Positions 61,576-64,000 of a stretch of 64,000 nt of DNA are shown here, one piece after another. Origin of the DNA: CAVTYH01 sp963738835 (lineage in GTDB: Bacteria > Planctomycetota > Planctomycetia > Pirellulales > JADZDJ01); the NCBI GenBank assembly GCA_963738835.1, contig CAVTYH010000003.1, positions 248,001-312,000 of the forward strand, written 5' to 3'. Every line of letters starts with the position of its first letter. Position 1 is the stretch's first letter. The notes beneath the pieces were generated by a model, which was not told where the DNA came from, did no database searches, and saw nothing but the letters and a program-made list of their open reading frames with translations. Both the position numbers and the translations under genes were made by a program.

Positions 61576-62880
61576 ATGGCAACCGCTGAAAAAACCTCGG
61601 CAATTCTGAGATACGGCGACGCCGCCGAATTGCGGCTCGTTTTTCCGGACGGCGTGCTGATTGCCGATTGTGCTGGCCCGAGGTCCCCGGAGGAAAACAC
61701 TGCGACCTGTGCGGCTCGGGCGTTTCAGTCGCCGCTAGATTTTCCGCCACTGCGGCAAGCGACGGTTCCCGGCGACCGCATCGTGCTGGCACTGGCTCCC
61801 GGTGTGCAGGAAGGCGCCGAAGTGATTGCGGCGATCGTGCCTGCATTGATTTCAGGCGGAGCCGCAGCGTCTGACATCACGGTGTTGCGTACGCAGGCCG
61901 ATATCGACGCTGGCGCGGTTGATCCACGTTCACGTTTGCCGGCCGAGTTGCGAGAAACGGTTCAACTCGCAACTCACGACGCCGTCGATCGAAATGAGCT
62001 CTCTTACCTGGCGGCCGATGCTCACGGGGAACCAATTTACATGAATCGGCGGTTGTGCGATGCCGATCTCGTGATTCCCATCGGCTCGATCCGGTCTGAG
62101 CACTGGGAGGAACGCAACGGCGACGCCGAGCCGTGGAATGAAACACTGTACCCGACTTTCGCCGATCGCAAGACAATCGATCACCTTGCTCCTAACGGCG
62201 TGCCGCCAACCGCGGGGCAACGGTTGCATCGGCAAAAACAAATCGATCACGCGGCATGGCTTTTAGGCATTCTCATCACCGCGCAGGTCGTGCCGGGAAG
62301 CGGACAAAAATCGCTCACCGTGCTTGCCGGTTCGCCTGAGGCCGTATTTCATGAGGGGTGCGACCGATTTCGATCTGCATGGCAACCTAAAGTTTCGCGT
62401 CGGGCTGATCTGGTGATCGCCGGCGTTGGCGGCAATCGAGCGCAACAGACGTGGGCCAACGTGGGGTTAGCTTTGGAATCGGCATTGGGTTTGGTCAACG
62501 ATGGCGGTGCGATCGTGCTGTGTACGGACCTCGATTCAAAAGTCGGCCCTGCGCTGCGGCAGTTAATCGATTCCAGCGATGCCGACGCAGCGCAACATCG
62601 GCTGCGAAAGCAGCGCTCCCCGGATGCACCGCTGGCCAGACTGTTGGCAGAGGCGCAAGATCGCGTGACGATTTATCTGCTGAGCCGATTATCGGAAGAC
62701 GAGGTGACACCGCTTGGGTTTGCCCACGTCGCGGCGCCTGAGGAAATCGCTCGGTTGGCATCGCACCACGCTTCCTGCATTGTGGTGGCCGATGCGCAGT
62801 ACTGCGCGGCCGATTTTGACGGCGGAGTAATACGATGTCGATGGTCTCCGCCGAATTTGAAACCCAATACACTGCGTTGA
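61576..62880 (+). CDS. LarA/DUF2088-family protein (lactate racemase-like)
   Basis: 434 residues from ATG 61576. LarA-type features: L-A-L-A-P-G-V-Q-E-G-A near residue 75, Y-M-N-R-R-L-C-D-A-D-L-V-I-P-I-G near 160 and G-V-G-G-N-R-A-Q-Q-T-W near 280. LarA racemases use a nickel-pincer cofactor; the catalytic histidines are not all clear here, so the exact reaction (racemase or epimerase of a hydroxyacid) is open. The last 46 bases overlap the following gene in another frame, indicating a coupled operon. Confidence 0.8.
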   Translation: MATAEKTSAILRYGDAAELRLVFPDGVLIADCAGPRSPEENTATCAARAFQSPLDFPPLRQATVPGDRIVLALAPGVQEGAEVIAAIVPALISGGAAASDITVLRTQADIDAGAVDPRSRLPAELRETVQLATHDAVDRNELSYLAADAHGEPIYMNRRLCDADLVIPIGSIRSEHWEERNGDAEPWNETLYPTFADRKTIDHLAPNGVPPTAGQRLHRQKQIDHAAWLLGILITAQVVPGSGQKSLTVLAGSPEAVFHEGCDRFRSAWQPKVSRRADLVIAGVGGNRAQQTWANVGLALESALGLVNDGGAIVLCTDLDSKVGPALRQLIDSSDADAAQHRLRKQRSPDAPLARLLAEAQDRVTIYLLSRLSEDEVTPLGFAHVAAPEEIARLASHHASCIVVADAQYCAADFDGGVIRCRWSPPNLKPNTLR

Positions 62881-63809
62881 TTCATGGCGTGGGGCTCGTG
62901 GATTTCAGCACGCGGACGCAAATTGAGCTGACCGGCCGCGATCGGGCCAGCTTTCTGCACAATTTAACGACCAATGCCGTGCGCGATCTGTCGGTCGGCA
63001 GCGGTTGCGAGGCGTTTGTGTTGAACGTTAAAGGGCACGTTGTCGGGCATGTGTTCATTTTTGCCTGTCCCGACTCGCATGTGATTGAAACGGTGCCAGG
63101 GCAGGCTCAGACTTTGATCACGCACCTTGATCGATATCTGATCCGTGAAGACGTGCAGCTTCGCGATCGCTCGCATGAATGGGCGGAATTGCTGCTCTCG
63201 GGCCCGCAGGCGGAAGCCTTGCTTGCAAACCAGAATTTGCCGATTCCACAGGAACGGCTGGCTCACACGGCGGCACAAATCGCGACATTTCCGGTTTGGA
63301 TTCGCCGCGTTGATTTGGCCGGGCCGGTTGGATTTCTGATCGCATTTCGACATGACGCGTTAATCGAAGTGGAAGCGGCGTTTGTTGCGGCGGGCGCTGT
63401 TGGGTGTGGGACTGAAGCGCTGGAAGCCGTGCGAATCGAGCACGGCACGCCGTGGTTTGGGCGTGACATCAGCAGCGAAAACCTGCCGCAGGAGATCGAT
63501 CGCAACCCATCGGCTATCAGCTTCACGAAGGGTTGTTATCTCGGACAAGAGACGGTAGCACGCATCGATGCGCTGGGACACGTTAACCGCTTGCTCCGCG
63601 GAATAAAATTCTTAGGGCAATCAGTTCCTGAGTCAGGCACTGAGCTACGCAGCGGTGAGATGTCGGTTGGGAAAATCACATCGGCGTGCTGGTCGCCACG
63701 GCTGGGCGCGCCACTGGCGCTGGCGTTTGTTCGCCGTGGTTTTCATGAACCAGGGACGAAGTTCGACTCCGCTGTTGGTTCAGCAGAAATAGTCGCCGCG
63801 CTAAACTAA
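62835..63809 (+). CDS. ygfZ: folate-binding protein YgfZ/GcvT-like
   Basis: 324 residues from ATG 62835 (ATG 62841 is also possible). It begins with the GcvT-type fold (V-D-F-S-T-R-T-Q-I-E-L-T-G-R-D-R) and carries the YgfZ signature K-G-C-Y-L-G-Q-E-T with the conserved Cys. YgfZ uses folate in repair or maturation of iron-sulfur enzymes. It overlaps the preceding LarA-like gene by 46 bases. Downstream comes a palindromic repeat. Confidence 0.9.
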   Translation: MSMVSAEFETQYTALIHGVGLVDFSTRTQIELTGRDRASFLHNLTTNAVRDLSVGSGCEAFVLNVKGHVVGHVFIFACPDSHVIETVPGQAQTLITHLDRYLIREDVQLRDRSHEWAELLLSGPQAEALLANQNLPIPQERLAHTAAQIATFPVWIRRVDLAGPVGFLIAFRHDALIEVEAAFVAAGAVGCGTEALEAVRIEHGTPWFGRDISSENLPQEIDRNPSAISFTKGCYLGQETVARIDALGHVNRLLRGIKFLGQSVPESGTELRSGEMSVGKITSACWSPRLGAPLALAFVRRGFHEPGTKFDSAVGSAEIVAALN

Positions 63810-63873
63810 CGCGACGCGACGCGCAAGCGAGGGAACCCCGCCACTGCGTCCTTCGCTTGCGCGTCGGGTTAGT
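63806..63873. repeat. ACTAAC...GTTAGT palindromic element
   Basis: Ends ACTAAC and GTTAGT, arms GACGCGCAAGCGAGG (63818-63832) and CCTTCGCTTGCGCGTC (63850-63865, one extra T). One arm of the same family is at 15352-15374. It begins four bases before the end of ygfZ and may terminate it. Confidence 0.75.
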
Positions 63874-64000
63874 ATGGCAGGCATGTTCGCTAGCCGACTC
63901 GAGGAGAGCTGGCAACTGCGATGGGTATCGGCAGAACATCAAGCCAATTCAGCACTCTGGCGTCGATATCCGCTTTCGCCGGCATCTGGCCGACAATTCG
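63874..64000 (+). CDS. possible start of a further gene, cut by the window
   Basis: An open frame from ATG 63874 (or 63883) runs to the right edge: M-F-A-S-R-L-E-E-S-W-Q-L-R-W-V-S. Only 42 codons are visible; I do not recognise them, and no clear ribosome site is seen because the repeat lies directly upstream. Confidence 0.3.
   Translation, partial: MAGMFASRLEESWQLRWVSAEHQANSALWRRYPLSPASGRQF

Overview
The window looks like a piece of a Planctomycetota chromosome, probably from the Pirellulales side. The evidence is a planctomycete-type small basic protein (4634-4966), a double-length UvrA locus with a family-specific C-terminal extension, two PEP-CTERM surface proteins beside a polysaccharide export gene, a DUF11-repeat surface protein, a PadR plus HAAS-domain pair, many two-component and c-di-GMP genes, moderately high GC, and a dense scatter of short palindromic repeats. 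No taxonomic marker such as rRNA is present, so this placement is inference.

Layout. 1-5 kb: end of a HemY-type oxidase, a universal stress protein and a P-type Ca2+ ATPase. 5.1-12.5 kb: the double UvrA locus, broken by about twelve small indels and carrying several repeat sequences inside the coding region. 12.5-17.9 kb: a CBM9-like protein, a histidine kinase/response regulator pair, an anti-sigma-like membrane protein with CXXCH motifs, and a TPR protein with repeated NPF/DPF motifs. 17.9-23.4 kb: sugar metabolism (aldose epimerase, class I aldolase, transaldolase), a VapBC-like toxin-antitoxin with a clear operator, an ACP-like protein and uracil phosphoribosyltransferase. 23.6-33.2 kb: aldehyde dehydrogenase, sigma-54 activator, 2-hydroxyacid dehydrogenase, pyroglutamyl peptidase, NuoI, CsrA, tRNA-Glu, ferrochelatase and a thiolase. 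33.2-40.3 kb: repeat-rich DNA, the PadR/HAAS pair, a VOC protein, sulfate adenylyltransferase and a YjhG-type dehydratase. 40.5-48.4 kb: surface and export genes (DUF11 protein, two PEP-CTERM proteins, Wza-like exporter, TPR lipoprotein). 48.5-54.3 kb: BtuF-like binding protein, a second aldehyde dehydrogenase, GerW-like protein, GNAT and a GGDEF/EAL pair. 54.6-64 kb: S10 peptidase, LipA, SmpB, Nudix, a beta-propeller lipoprotein, a LarA-like protein and YgfZ.

Two patterns cut across the genes. First, single-base indels, mostly contractions in C or G runs, break uvrA and at least five other genes (thiolase, yjhG-type, DUF11, second PEP-CTERM, propeller lipoprotein). Sequencing or assembly error is the simplest explanation, but uvrA is hit far more often than the rest. 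Second, several families of short palindromic or 7-bp-periodic repeats lie between genes and also inside uvrA, the yjhG-type gene and the polysaccharide export gene, where they are translated as extra peptide in linker positions. This resembles the Rickettsia palindromic elements and is the most interesting signal in the window.

Functional links: CsrA, the GGDEF/EAL pair, the kinase/regulator pair and the sigma-54 activator suggest a surface-attached or switching lifestyle. The PEP-CTERM proteins next to the export gene fit the usual exosortase/exopolysaccharide association, although no exosortase is in the window.
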